This document shows, piece after piece, positions 1 to 8,592 of a stretch of DNA of 64,000 nucleotides. A program made the translations under genes and the position numbers. Below the pieces are notes generated by a model. It was not told the origin of the DNA. It ran no database searches and was given only the letters and a program-made list of their open reading frames with translations. Positions within the stretch are counted from its first letter, which is position 1. The number at the start of each line of letters is the position of its first letter. The stretch covers positions 250,771 through 314,770 of the forward strand of contig JAUYBL010000007.1 in assembly GCA_030693065.1 (NCBI GenBank), read 5' to 3'. This DNA is from Methylococcaceae bacterium (lineage in GTDB: Bacteria > Pseudomonadota > Gammaproteobacteria > Methylococcales > Methylomonadaceae).

Positions 1-35
1 CCGTTTTATCTCGTTTATTTTAAGGAACAAGTGCA

Positions 36-170
36 ATGAAAAGAACCTATCAACCCAGCAAAATCAAGCGCGCTAGAACTCATGGTTTTCGCGCCAGAAT
101 GGCAACTAGAAATGGTCGTAAAGTACTTAATGCTCGTAGAGCAAAAGGCCGCGCCAAATTAACTGTTTAG
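36..170 (+). CDS. rpmH: 50S ribosomal protein L34
   Basis: This 44-residue, Arg/Lys-rich protein begins MKRTYQPSK and matches L34 in length and sequence (HGFRARMAT and RNGRKVL segments). L34 is a small component of the large ribosomal subunit. An AAGGA ribosome binding site lies at 22-26, about nine bases before the ATG. It is followed closely by rnpA, yidD, yidC and mnmE, the classic bacterial order next to the replication-initiation region. The gene is too short for many ORF callers. Nothing looks abnormal in it. Confidence 0.97.
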   Translation: MKRTYQPSKIKRARTHGFRARMATRNGRKVLNARRAKGRAKLTV

Positions 171-550
171 TTGACAATGACCTAACCGAGGAGTCTTTTA
201 GTTTTCCTCCAAAGTTAAGGTTAAAAAAACCAATTGAATACAAAAAGGTATTTTCCAAGCCCGTAAAATCATCTGATCAGTATTTTACGTTGCTAGCCAT
301 CAAAAATGATTTTGATCATCCAAGATTGGGCTTGGCAATCGCCAAAAAAAACATAAGAAAGGCAGTACACAGGAATGTGATTAAACGAACTGTCCGGGAA
401 AGTTTCAGATTAAAACAACAAAATTTGGGGAGTATGGATGTTGTTGTATTGGCTCGCAAAGAAGCAATTGACGCACCTTCTCAATTACTAAGACAGTCAC
501 TGGAAAAACACTGGCTTAGGTTGGTAAATCGATGCGCTTCTTGCTCATAG
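158..550 (+). CDS. rnpA: Ribonuclease P protein component, start codon uncertain
   Basis: RnpA binds the RNase P RNA and helps it mature tRNA 5' ends. The frame encodes the family core: [14 protein letters not shown] near 212-253, [10 protein letters not shown], and the RNR-type motif [16 protein letters not shown]. The oddity is the start. From the in-frame stop at 137-139 to 290 there is no ATG, GTG or TTG in this frame. The TTG at 290 would remove the conserved first third and leave only 86 residues. The start given here, ATT at 158, is a guess: it is near-cognate, sits 9 bases after AAAAGG at 143-148, and would overlap rpmH. The reading frame overlaps yidD at its 3' end. The identity is certain; only the 5' end is in doubt. 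Confidence 0.85.
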   Translation: MNCLVDNDLTEESFSFPPKLRLKKPIEYKKVFSKPVKSSDQYFTLLAIKNDFDHPRLGLAIAKKNIRKAVHRNVIKRTVRESFRLKQQNLGSMDVVVLARKEAIDAPSQLLRQSLEKHWLRLVNRCASCS

Positions 551-765
551 CACTCTTAAAGTTTTACAAATACTTTATTAGCCCGTTGTTAGGCAATAAT
601 TGCCGTTTCTATCCCAGCTGTTCAAGTTATGCTTTAGAAGCACTCCAAGTTCATGGAGCCATCATCGGCTCCTACCTCACCCTTAAAAGATTATTGAGAT
701 GTCATCCTTTTCACGAAGGCGGCATTGATCCTGTTCCAGAAAAATTTGGTAAAAAAAATGGATAA
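532..765 (+). CDS. yidD: Membrane protein insertion efficiency factor YidD
   Basis: This 77-residue protein has the family features: an N-terminal hydrophobic or amphipathic stretch ([16 protein letters not shown]), then [11 protein letters not shown] with its paired cysteines, and the [16 protein letters not shown] block. YidD is a small inner-membrane-associated protein thought to assist insertion by YidC. It overlaps the end of rnpA by 19 bases and the start of yidC by 8, so the three are translationally coupled. Confidence 0.95.
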   Translation: MRFLLIALLKFYKYFISPLLGNNCRFYPSCSSYALEALQVHGAIIGSYLTLKRLLRCHPFHEGGIDPVPEKFGKKNG

Positions 766-2491
766 CATAAGATTTGTACTAATCGTAACTTTTGCAATGC
801 TGGTCTTTATGCTGCAACAAGCGTGGCAAGCAGACTATGGTCCAAAACCTCAAGTTGCTGAAGTGGTAACTTCAGAAGCTGTCAGCACCAAAGAGGACCT
901 TCCGGCTACTGCAGCCAATACTGCACAAACACAAACAGAGCAGCAAACTGGCGAAGCACCCACCGCTCCAAAAGTCGCAGTGTCAAATAATTTGATCACT
1001 GTAAAAACTGACGTTATTGCCCTACAGATAGACTTGCAAGGCGGCAGCATCACCAATTTGGATTTATTAAATTATCCTGTCGAAAAAGAAAACACTGTCG
1101 TAAACACTTTGCGCAGCTTGGTCGGGTTATCAGTTCCAGAAATCAATTCTGCACCGGTGCGTTTATTTAATAATAACCAAGAAAAATTATTCCTTGCTCA
1201 AAGTGGTTTGATAGCTGCGCCAGGTCAAACAGCACCTGATCATTACACCCCCTTTACCAGCCAGCAAACCAGCTACAGCCTGCAACCCGGCCAAGATAGC
1301 CTGGTCGTGCCAATTACCTGGACTGATGGCAATGGCCTAGTCGTCACCAAAAGCTTTACCTTTAAACCGGGCAGTTACGAAATTACCCTGGCTCAAAAAG
1401 TAAGCAATCAATCGGGCAAAATCTGGAGCGGCAGACAATATAACCAACTGGTAAGAGCGCCTGATCAAACTACCGGCGGTATGTTGACCGGCGGCATGCG
1501 CGCTTATACTGGTGGCGTTATTTCTACTCTGAAAGAAAAATATAAAAAGATCAGTTTTGATGACATGACCGATGAAAATCTGGATGTCACCAGCCAAGGC
1601 GGTTGGACGGCGATTATTCAACATTACTTTGCTTCTGCCTGGATTCCGCCCGCAGAGCAAGAAAATCATTTTTATACCAAAGCGTTATCAGATGGTCGTT
1701 ATGTCATCGGCTCAATTTCACCCATGACAAATGTTGAGCCCAATGCTGACACGCAATTTGTTTCGCAATTATTTGCCGGCCCAAAGATTCAGCCAATGAT
1801 GGAAAAAATCGCTCCAGGCTTAGAATTAACAGTTGATTACAGCGTGCTGACAATTATTGGTAAACCTATCTATTGGTTGCTCAATCAAATTCATAGTGTG
1901 ACCAATAACTGGGGTTGGGCGATTATCGGCGTCACCTTAGTCATCAAATTGCTGTTCTTTCCGTTATCGCAAGCCAGCTACAAATCAATGGCGAAGATGC
2001 GCAAAATTCAGCCGCGTCTTAAAGAACTGCAAGAGCGTTTTGCTGACGATAGACCTCGTTTCAACACTGAAATGATGGCTATGTATAAAAAAGAAAAGGT
2101 CAATCCACTGGGTGGCTGCTTACCGATACTGGTACAGATCCCCGTCTTTATGGCGTTGTACTGGGTATTGAGCGAAACCGTTGAGTTCCGCCAAACACCT
2201 TTTATTCTGTGGATTCAAGATATGTCCATCGAAGATCCTTTGTACATATTGCCGATCATCATGGGCATCACCATGAAAATTCAGCAAAGCCTAAACCCGG
2301 CGCCTATCGATCCGGTACAAGCTAAAGTGATGAAGATGTTCCCAATCGTATTTACCGTGTTCTTCCTGTTTTTCCCTGCAGGTCTAGTGCTGTACTGGGT
2401 AGTCAACAACACGCTGTCGATCTTGCAACAATGGTATATCACCAAACATGTGCTTGAAGACGATGCGCACGCTCACCATAAAGCCCATTAA
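758..2491 (+). CDS. yidC: Membrane protein insertase YidC
   Basis: This is a 577-residue Oxa1/YidC/Alb3 insertase that places proteins in the inner membrane, alone or with Sec. An N-terminal membrane anchor (residues about 5-22) is followed by a Gln/Thr/Ala-rich linker, the large periplasmic domain, and from about residue 368 the conserved insertase core. That core includes the [16 protein letters not shown] coiled segment and the [16 protein letters not shown] motif. It ends in a His-rich tail ([10 protein letters not shown]). The ATG at 758 (MDNIRFVL) is preferred over an in-frame upstream codon at 725 because it fits family N-termini. It overlaps yidD. Confidence 0.97.
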   Translation: MDNIRFVLIVTFAMLVFMLQQAWQADYGPKPQVAEVVTSEAVSTKEDLPATAANTAQTQTEQQTGEAPTAPKVAVSNNLITVKTDVIALQIDLQGGSITNLDLLNYPVEKENTVVNTLRSLVGLSVPEINSAPVRLFNNNQEKLFLAQSGLIAAPGQTAPDHYTPFTSQQTSYSLQPGQDSLVVPITWTDGNGLVVTKSFTFKPGSYEITLAQKVSNQSGKIWSGRQYNQLVRAPDQTTGGMLTGGMRAYTGGVISTLKEKYKKISFDDMTDENLDVTSQGGWTAIIQHYFASAWIPPAEQENHFYTKALSDGRYVIGSISPMTNVEPNADTQFVSQLFAGPKIQPMMEKIAPGLELTVDYSVLTIIGKPIYWLLNQIHSVTNNWGWAIIGVTLVIKLLFFPLSQASYKSMAKMRKIQPRLKELQERFADDRPRFNTEMMAMYKKEKVNPLGGCLPILVQIPVFMALYWVLSETVEFRQTPFILWIQDMSIEDPLYILPIIMGITMKIQQSLNPAPIDPVQAKVMKMFPIVFTVFFLFFPAGLVLYWVVNNTLSILQQWYITKHVLEDDAHAHHKAH

Positions 2492-2497
2492 CAGGCT

Positions 2498-3838
2498 ATG
2501 CTGATAAACGGCGGCACCATAGCCGCCATTGCGACACCGCCCGGTAACGGCGGTGTCGGCATCATCCGAATCTCCGGGCCTCTGGTTTCCCAGATAGCCA
2601 CCCAACTGCTCAACAAAACCTTAACTCCTCGGCTAGCGCACTATTCATCTTTTGTGGATGAACACGGCGTAATTATCGATTCCGGCATTGCCTTGTATTT
2701 TCCTGGCCCCGCCTCCTATACCGGCGAAGACACCCTTGAACTGCAAGGCCACGGCGGCTCAGTCGTCTTGGATATGCTGCTAAGACGAGTTCTCGCACTG
2801 GGTGCCAGATTAGCCAATCCCGGCGAATTTACCGAACGCGCCTTCCTTAACAACAAACTGGATCTGGCCCAAGCCGAAGCCGTTGCCGACTTAATCGAAA
2901 GCAGCACCGAGCAATCCGTGCGGTCCGCGCAAAAATCCATGCAAGGCGTTTTTTCAACACAAGTAAACGAGCTGGTTGAAGAACTCACCGAACTTAGAAT
3001 TTATGTTGAAGCAGCAATTGATTTTGTTGATGAAGAAATCGACTTTTTATCCGATGGCGTCGTCGAAAATCGCTTAACTAAACTGCAGCAAAAACTCACC
3101 CAAATCCAGGCCACCGCGCAACAAGGCCGATTATTACGTGACGGCATGACGATCGTGCTGGCAGGCAAACCCAACGCCGGTAAATCCAGTTTACTTAACG
3201 CTCTGGCAGGACACGAAGCCGCCATCGTCACCGACATTGCCGGTACCACTCGCGACGTGTTAAGAGAACGCATACAGCTTGATGGTATGCCCTTGCACAT
3301 CATTGACACCGCAGGCTTGCGCGAAAGCGACAACGCCGTAGAAAAAGAAGGCATCCGCCGCGCCCATGCAGAAATCCAAAAAGCCGATAAAGTGTTATTG
3401 CTGATCGACGCCCGCGACCCTGAAACCCAATCCATCCTCGACACCCTGCCTCAAGATGTCGACATCGTTAAAATCTACAACAAAATCGACTTGCTCGGCA
3501 TTGCCCCGGAAATTAAACAAAGCGAACACGACACCAGCATTTACCTGTCTGTAAAAACCGGTAACGGCATGGAGTTGTTAACTCAATATCTCAAACAAAG
3601 CGTTGGCTTTAATGCCTCTGCCGATAACGTCTTCATCGCCAGAAGAAGGCATATCGAAGCCCTAAATAAAGGCCAAGAATTTGTCGAAAGCGCCATTGAG
3701 CAGCTAAAAGTCCAAGCCGGAGAACTGGTCGCCGAAGACTTAAGACAAGCCCAAAACAGCCTTGGCGAAATCACCGGCTTTGTCAGTTCTGACGACCTGC
3801 TTGGAAAAATCTTCTCCAGCTTTTGCATCGGTAAATAA
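2498..3838 (+). CDS. mnmE: tRNA modification GTPase MnmE
   Basis: MnmE works with MnmG to add the carboxymethylaminomethyl (or aminomethyl) group at wobble U34 of tRNAs. The protein has 446 residues. It has the N-terminal folate-binding domain (begins [19 protein letters not shown]), a helical domain, and an inserted G domain. G1 is GKPNAGKSS near residue 223, G2/G3 is TTRD with DTAG, and G4 is NKID. It ends with the catalytic FCIGK tail, where Cys443 is conserved. The gene lies six bases after yidC and is intact. Confidence 0.97.
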   Translation: MLINGGTIAAIATPPGNGGVGIIRISGPLVSQIATQLLNKTLTPRLAHYSSFVDEHGVIIDSGIALYFPGPASYTGEDTLELQGHGGSVVLDMLLRRVLALGARLANPGEFTERAFLNNKLDLAQAEAVADLIESSTEQSVRSAQKSMQGVFSTQVNELVEELTELRIYVEAAIDFVDEEIDFLSDGVVENRLTKLQQKLTQIQATAQQGRLLRDGMTIVLAGKPNAGKSSLLNALAGHEAAIVTDIAGTTRDVLRERIQLDGMPLHIIDTAGLRESDNAVEKEGIRRAHAEIQKADKVLLLIDARDPETQSILDTLPQDVDIVKIYNKIDLLGIAPEIKQSEHDTSIYLSVKTGNGMELLTQYLKQSVGFNASADNVFIARRRHIEALNKGQEFVESAIEQLKVQAGELVAEDLRQAQNSLGEITGFVSSDDLLGKIFSSFCIGK

Positions 3839-3868
3839 CCCGTCTCAACTGACGCAAAACCGTTATAG

Positions 3869-3885
3869 ACCATAGTTTGTATGGT
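3869..3885. promoter_or_regulatory. Palindrome in the hsdM upstream region (candidate operator)
   Basis: ACCATA and TATGGT form a perfect 6-bp inverted repeat separated by GTTTG. It lies in the 94-bp gap between mnmE and hsdM, about 50 bases before the hsdM start. The location would suit a repressor site for the restriction island. No regulator can be assigned from sequence, and so short a palindrome may occur by chance. Confidence 0.3.
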
Positions 3886-3932
3886 GTGGATTTATCCGCA
3901 CCTACAACCAAACCAATCCCAGAAAGGATTCC

Positions 3933-5417
3933 ATGTTCGAACAAGCTTTCAAAAATATCGACGACGTACTTCGTAAAGAAGCCGGTTGTGCCAGCGAATT
4001 GGATTACACCGAACAAACTTCCTGGCTGCTGTTCCTCAAATATCTGGATAGTCTGGAACAAGACAAAGCCGTGGAAGCCGAGCTGGAAGGCCGCCAATAC
4101 CGTTTTATTCTTGACGAAGCCTATCGCTGGGAAAGCTGGGCAGCACCCAAAACTGCCGACGGCAAACTAGACCACAATCAAGCGCTGACCGGCGACGACT
4201 TGCGCGACTTTGTCGATCGCAAATTGTTCCCTTATCTGCATGGCTTTAAGCAGCGTGCCGATGGCCCCAACACCATCGAATACAAAATCGGTGAAATTTT
4301 CGGCGAGATCAAAAACCGCATTCACAGCGGTTACAACCTGCGCGAAATCATCGACCACATCGACGAACTGCGCTTTCGCTCGCAAACCGAAAAACACGAG
4401 CTGTCGCATCTCTACGAAGCCAAGATCAAAAACATGGGTAACGCCGGGCGCAACGGCGGCGAGTATTACACGCCACGGCCCTTGATTCGCGCCATCGTAC
4501 AAGTCACCCAACCCAAAATCGGCGAACGCATTTATGACGGCGCAGTCGGTTCGGCAGGTTTCTTGTGCGAAGCCTTTGATTACCTGAAAAACCAGCCCAA
4601 CCTGACCACCAGCGATCTGGAAATCCTGCAAACCCGCAGCTTTTACGGCAAGGAAAAGAAGTCGCTGGCTTACGTCATCGCCATCATGAACATGATTCTG
4701 CATGGCATCGAAGCGCCCAACATCATCCACACCAACACCCTGGCGGAAAACCTGGCCGACATTCAGGATAAAGACCGCGTCGATGTCATCCTGGCAAATC
4801 CACCGTTTGGCGGCAAAGAGCGCAAGGAAGTACAGCAAAACTTTGCCATCCGCACCGGCGAAACCGCCTTCCTGTTCTTGCAACACTTTATCAAAATGCT
4901 CAAAGCCGGTGGTCGTGCCGGTGTGGTCATCAAAAACACCTTTCTGTCCAACACCGACAATGCCTCGGTATCTTTACGCAAACTGCTGTTGGAAAGCTGC
5001 AACCTGCACACCGTGCTGGATTGCCCCGGCGGCACCTTTCAGGGCGCCGGCGTCAAAACCGTGGTGCTGTTCTTCGAGAAAGGCGCCCCGACCCATAAGG
5101 TTTGGTACTACCAGCTCGACCCCGGCCGTAACATGGGTAAGACCAATCCACTCAACGATGCTGACTTGGCCGAGTTCGTCGAACTACAACAAACCAAAGC
5201 CGACTCGCCGAAAAGTTGGAGTGTCGATGTTACCGGTATTGATCCGGTGACATTTGATTTGTCGGTGAAAAATCCCAACGGCGGCGAAGAGATCGTTCAC
5301 CGTAGCTCGCAGGACATCATGGACGAAATTATCAAATTGGATGCGGAAAGTGCGGAAGTATTAGATAGAATTCGTATCTTGCTGAACGATGACAATGGAG
5401 AGCCGAGTCATGTCTGA
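3933..5417 (+). CDS. hsdM: Type I restriction-modification DNA methyltransferase subunit
   Basis: This 494-residue HsdM is an N6-adenine methyltransferase that acts with HsdS to protect host DNA and with HsdR to restrict foreign DNA. The N-terminal helical domain (FKNIDDVLRKEAGCASELDY) is followed by the SAM-binding motif I variant DGAVGSAGFL from residue 202 and the catalytic NPPFGG at 289-294. GEYYTPRPLIRAIV precedes motif I as usual. It heads the island. Its last 8 bases overlap hepT. The first motif reads DGAVGSAG rather than the common DPAVGSGG, which is a tolerated variation. Confidence 0.95.
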   Translation: MFEQAFKNIDDVLRKEAGCASELDYTEQTSWLLFLKYLDSLEQDKAVEAELEGRQYRFILDEAYRWESWAAPKTADGKLDHNQALTGDDLRDFVDRKLFPYLHGFKQRADGPNTIEYKIGEIFGEIKNRIHSGYNLREIIDHIDELRFRSQTEKHELSHLYEAKIKNMGNAGRNGGEYYTPRPLIRAIVQVTQPKIGERIYDGAVGSAGFLCEAFDYLKNQPNLTTSDLEILQTRSFYGKEKKSLAYVIAIMNMILHGIEAPNIIHTNTLAENLADIQDKDRVDVILANPPFGGKERKEVQQNFAIRTGETAFLFLQHFIKMLKAGGRAGVVIKNTFLSNTDNASVSLRKLLLESCNLHTVLDCPGGTFQGAGVKTVVLFFEKGAPTHKVWYYQLDPGRNMGKTNPLNDADLAEFVELQQTKADSPKSWSVDVTGIDPVTFDLSVKNPNGGEEIVHRSSQDIMDEIIKLDAESAEVLDRIRILLNDDNGEPSHV

Positions 5418-5835
5418 AGACATTCGTTGGAAACAACGTTTCAATAACTATCTTAGAGCCTTGCGCACCCTAACCGAAGCCGTGGAATTGGCCGAACAAC
5501 GCGAACTGTCAAACCTGGAAGAACAAGGCATGGTGCAAGGCTTTGAATTTACCCATGAACTCGCCTGGAATGTGCTCAAGGATTTTCTGGAAGACAAAGG
5601 CATCGTCGGCCTGATCGGCTCGAAAGATGCTACGCGCGAAGCCTTCAGAAATGGTTTGCTCGAAGATGGCGAAGCGTGGATGCAAATGATCAAGGCACGT
5701 AACCTCAGCTCACACACCTACAATCCCGGCACCGCCCAAGCCATTGTCGAAGACATCCTGACACGCTTTTACCCGGCTTTTGAGCAGATGGCTCGAAGAT
5801 TCACGGCATTGGCACAACAACCCGAGAACGAATAA
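5410..5835 (+). CDS. hepT: HEPN protein HepT, HI0074-like nucleotidyltransferase partner
   Basis: This 141-residue all-helical protein belongs to the nucleotidyltransferase substrate-binding family (HI0074/HepT). Residues 97-104 read RNLSSHTY and satisfy the RX4HXY motif of active HEPN toxin RNases. In MNT-HEPN toxin-antitoxin pairs the tyrosine of that motif is modified with AMP by the MNT partner. The start at 5410 is chosen because GGAG lies just upstream; an earlier in-frame ATG at 5389 would reach deep into hsdM. The stop overlaps the start of the next gene (TAATG), which carries the MNT domain, so the pair is translationally coupled between hsdM and hsdS. Toxin activity is inferred from the motif. 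Confidence 0.88.
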   Translation: MSEDIRWKQRFNNYLRALRTLTEAVELAEQRELSNLEEQGMVQGFEFTHELAWNVLKDFLEDKGIVGLIGSKDATREAFRNGLLEDGEAWMQMIKARNLSSHTYNPGTAQAIVEDILTRFYPAFEQMARRFTALAQQPENE

Positions 5836-7391
5836 TGCGCTTCGGATTGATGGAGTCCACTATCGATGCGATTTGTGGCGTTTTGGCCCACCACCCCGCA
5901 GTGGAAAAGGCCGTGCTCTATGGTTCACGCGCCAAAGGCAATTTCAAGCCCGGTTCGGATATAGACCTGACCCTGTTTGGCGCTGCGCTGGATGCACGTC
6001 AACTGGCGATGATTGACGAAGAACTGGATGACTTGCTGCTGCCCTACCAGATTGACCTGTCAATTTTTGCTCAGCTCGATCACGCCAAACTTAGGGAACA
6101 TATCGAACGGGTGGGTGTAGAGTTTTATCGGCGAGAAAATGGGGCCTCTGAAACTCGAAAGCTTGGAGGTGTTAGAAAGGATTCGGGAGTTGTTGTGAAG
6201 GAAGGTTGGAGGAGGCAGAAGCTTCAAGATGTTTGTGAGCTTGTTAATGGACGGGCATATAGCAAGCCCGAATTGCTAAGTGAGGGTAAATATCGTGTTT
6301 TACGTGTCGGAAATTTCTTTACTAACAATCACTGGTATTACTCGGATTTAGAGCTAGAAGAAAAGAAATACTGTGACAACGGCGATTTGCTTTACGCATG
6401 GTCGGCGTCCTTTGGTCCTCGTGTTTGGTCTGGTGAAAAAGTAATTTTTCATTATCACATTTGGAAAGTTATTCCAGATCGAATGTTGGTTGAGCAAAAG
6501 TTTTTGTTCTACTTTTTTGTTTGGGATACTGAACAAATCAAAGAGGACCAGGGAACAGGCACGACAATGATTCATGTCTCGAAAGGCTCTATGGAAGATC
6601 GAGATATATTTGTTCCGCCAATTCCAGAACAGCACCGCATCATCGCCATCCTCGACGAAGCGTTTGACGGCATCGCCACCGCCAAAGCCAGCGCCGAAAA
6701 GAACCTGCAAAACGCCCGTGCGCTGTTTGAAAGCCATCTGCAAGCGGTGTTTAGTCAGCGGGGTGAGGGATGGTCAGAAAAACGATTAGGTGATTCTTCG
6801 ATATTGAAAATCATTGACGGCGATAGAGGCAGCAATTATCCCAGTAAAGAAGATTTCTCGGATGAGGGTTTTTGTCTTTTTCTCAACACAAAAAATGTAC
6901 GGCCCGATGGATTCAATTTTGACACCACAATGTTTATTGCTGAAGAAAAAGATAACGTTCTACGCAAAGGTAAATTACAGCGCCAAGATGTAATTCTTAC
7001 AACACGCGGCACGATTGGAAATGTTGCACTTTTCGATGAAGGTGTGGAATTTGAAAACATACGCATTAATTCAGGAATGCTCATTTTTAGGCCTAATTTA
7101 GAGAAAATTATGCCGTCATTTCTTTTTGAAGTATTTCGCTCTGGGATTATGAAGAGCCAAATGATTCGACATGTATCTGGTGCTGCGCAACCTCAGTTAC
7201 CAATAAAAACACTCATTGATTTTGAAATACCGGTGCCTAGTACATTGGAATCTCAACGTGAAATCGTAGCTAGCGTCAGGGGTATTGAAGAAGAAACCCA
7301 GCGCCTCGAAGCCATCTACCAACAAAAACTCGCCGCCCTAGACGAACTGAAAAAATCCCTATTACACCAAGCCTTCAGCGGCCAGCTTTGA
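5835..7391 (+). CDS. hsdS: MNT nucleotidyltransferase domain fused to type I specificity subunit HsdS
   Basis: One open frame of 518 residues joins two proteins that are normally separate. Residues 1 to about 101 are a minimal nucleotidyltransferase with GSRAKG at 30-35, SDIDL at 41-45 and a third acidic residue at D74 (QIDLS), so all three expected carboxylates are present. From about residue 122 it is a complete HsdS. It has a first target recognition domain, a conserved central helix (IPEQHRIIAILDEAF...), a second target recognition domain, and a C-terminal helix ending LKKSLLHQAFSGQL. The target domains are AT-richer than their surroundings, as expected for exchanged specificity modules. 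An internal GTG at 6195 with GGGAG five bases before it could also make a free 398-residue HsdS. HsdS chooses the DNA site; the MNT part probably acts on HepT. Confidence 0.9.
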   Translation: MRFGLMESTIDAICGVLAHHPAVEKAVLYGSRAKGNFKPGSDIDLTLFGAALDARQLAMIDEELDDLLLPYQIDLSIFAQLDHAKLREHIERVGVEFYRRENGASETRKLGGVRKDSGVVVKEGWRRQKLQDVCELVNGRAYSKPELLSEGKYRVLRVGNFFTNNHWYYSDLELEEKKYCDNGDLLYAWSASFGPRVWSGEKVIFHYHIWKVIPDRMLVEQKFLFYFFVWDTEQIKEDQGTGTTMIHVSKGSMEDRDIFVPPIPEQHRIIAILDEAFDGIATAKASAEKNLQNARALFESHLQAVFSQRGEGWSEKRLGDSSILKIIDGDRGSNYPSKEDFSDEGFCLFLNTKNVRPDGFNFDTTMFIAEEKDNVLRKGKLQRQDVILTTRGTIGNVALFDEGVEFENIRINSGMLIFRPNLEKIMPSFLFEVFRSGIMKSQMIRHVSGAAQPQLPIKTLIDFEIPVPSTLESQREIVASVRGIEEETQRLEAIYQQKLAALDELKKSLLHQAFSGQL

Positions 7392-7394
7392 ATG

Positions 7395-7433
7395 CTAACC
7401 TGTATAAAAATTCCTATTTTTTATACAGGTTAG
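7395..7433. promoter_or_regulatory. Perfect 16-bp hairpin after hsdS, TATACAGGT repeat
   Basis: CTAACCTGTATAAAAA at 7395-7410 is followed by a 7-base loop and its exact complement at 7418-7433. The right arm contains TTTTTTATACAGGT (7417-7430), and a near copy, TTTTTTATACACGT, recurs 40 bases later at 7457-7470. The hairpin may terminate hsdS transcription, or with the near copy it may form an operator for fic. No T-run follows the stem on the plus strand, so the operator reading is preferred. Confidence 0.5.
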
Positions 7434-7438
7434 TTTAA

Positions 7439-7509
7439 CGTGATAAGAAAACTTCATTTTTTATACACGTCATACAAACATGTTAAGATAATTGTGTTTT
7501 CTTATCATG
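7439..7509. promoter_or_regulatory. Inverted repeat flanking the probable fic promoter
   Basis: TGATAAGAAAAC at 7441-7452 has its exact reverse complement at 7496-7507, with the match extending a few bases on the outer side with one mismatch. The 43 bases between them are very AT-rich and contain promoter-like boxes (TTATAC at 7461, TAAGAT at 7484, spacing 17). The fic start codon follows at 7525. Paired sites around a promoter suggest looping repression, possibly by the winged-helix domain of Fic itself. Confidence 0.45.
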
Positions 7510-7524
7510 TTATGAGTAAAGGGT

Positions 7525-8592
7525 ATGGTTGAATTAGAAATTCCCAGTAATGACAGCTTGGAAGTTAAAGCCGTTTGGCAAAACCTTGCCGAAGCACATC
7601 GTTATTTGGCTGAGCTAAAAGGTTTATGCGAATCGCTACCTAACCGGGCAATACTTCTGGATACGCTTTCTATTCAAGAAGCGAAAGATAGTTCGGAAAT
7701 AGAAAACATCATCACCACACACGATGAGCTATACGCTTACGAACCCAACAGTCTTTCATCACCCGCCGCTAAAGAGGTACAAAATTATATTGCTGCGTTA
7801 AGGGTAGGATTTTCTGATGTGCAAGAATCCGGCTTGATCCGCCTGAATACGATTTTACGGGTGCAAGAAGCTGTTGAACAAAATAACGCCGGTTTAAGAA
7901 AATTACCGGGGACGATGCTTAAAAACCAAAGCACAGGCGCAACGGTTTATGAGCCGCCGCAAAACGCGCTGGTCGTTGAAAAGTTAATGGCTGATTTAGT
8001 GGGGTTTATTCATGCCGATGATGAACTCGACCCTTTGTTGCGCATGGCAATTGCCCATCATCAGTTTGAAAGTATCCACCCTTTTTATGACGGCAATGGC
8101 CGCACGGGCCGAATATTGAATCTGTTAATTATGCAACGTGAAGGTTTGCTGGATTTGCCAGTGTTGTATTTAAGCCGTTACATCACATCAACCAAAAGCC
8201 AGTATTATCAATTGCTGCAAGCAACCCGAGACTCACATGATTGGGTGGCTTGGTGCGTTTATATCGTTAAAGGCGTAGCCGTTACTGCTAAAAATGAAAT
8301 TAAGTTAGTCAAACAGTTACGCGAGTTGATGCAAGCTACCAAGCAACGTTTACGCACTGAGTTGCCAAAACTTTATAGCCAAGAGCTGTTAAATAATTTA
8401 TTCCGCCATCCCTATACAAAAATTGAGTTTGTAGAAAACGATTTAGGGGTTTCACGCATTACTGCGGCAAAGCATTTAGACGCCTTAGCCACTAATGGCT
8501 TTGTGCAAAAGAAGAAAATTGGCCGTAATAACTATTATATAAACGTTCCGCTATTTAACCTTTTAACGCAGATTACATTAGACGATGAATGA
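7525..8592 (+). CDS. Fic family AMP-transferase with C-terminal winged helix
   Basis: This 355-residue Fic protein has the core motif HPFYDGNGRTGR at residues 185-196, complete with catalytic His and phosphate-binding residues. Fic enzymes usually transfer AMP to a hydroxyl side chain of a target protein. Residues 56-61 (SSEIEN) fit the inhibitory (S/T)xxxE(G/N) helix placed N-terminal to the core, the intramolecular inhibition type. The last 60-70 residues (FVENDLGVSRITAAKHLDAL...) look like a winged helix-turn-helix, so it may regulate its own promoter. It lies between hsdS and hsdR, and its stop overlaps the hsdR start. AAAGGG precedes the ATG. The target protein is unknown. Confidence 0.9.
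   Translation: MVELEIPSNDSLEVKAVWQNLAEAHRYLAELKGLCESLPNRAILLDTLSIQEAKDSSEIENIITTHDELYAYEPNSLSSPAAKEVQNYIAALRVGFSDVQESGLIRLNTILRVQEAVEQNNAGLRKLPGTMLKNQSTGATVYEPPQNALVVEKLMADLVGFIHADDELDPLLRMAIAHHQFESIHPFYDGNGRTGRILNLLIMQREGLLDLPVLYLSRYITSTKSQYYQLLQATRDSHDWVAWCVYIVKGVAVTAKNEIKLVKQLRELMQATKQRLRTELPKLYSQELLNNLFRHPYTKIEFVENDLGVSRITAAKHLDALATNGFVQKKKIGRNNYYINVPLFNLLTQITLDDE

Noticed and set aside
4167..4886. 239-residue open frame on the minus strand inside hsdM
   Set aside because: It is a shadow of a strongly biased coding gene. It has no recognisable domain, no ribosome site and lies entirely inside hsdM.
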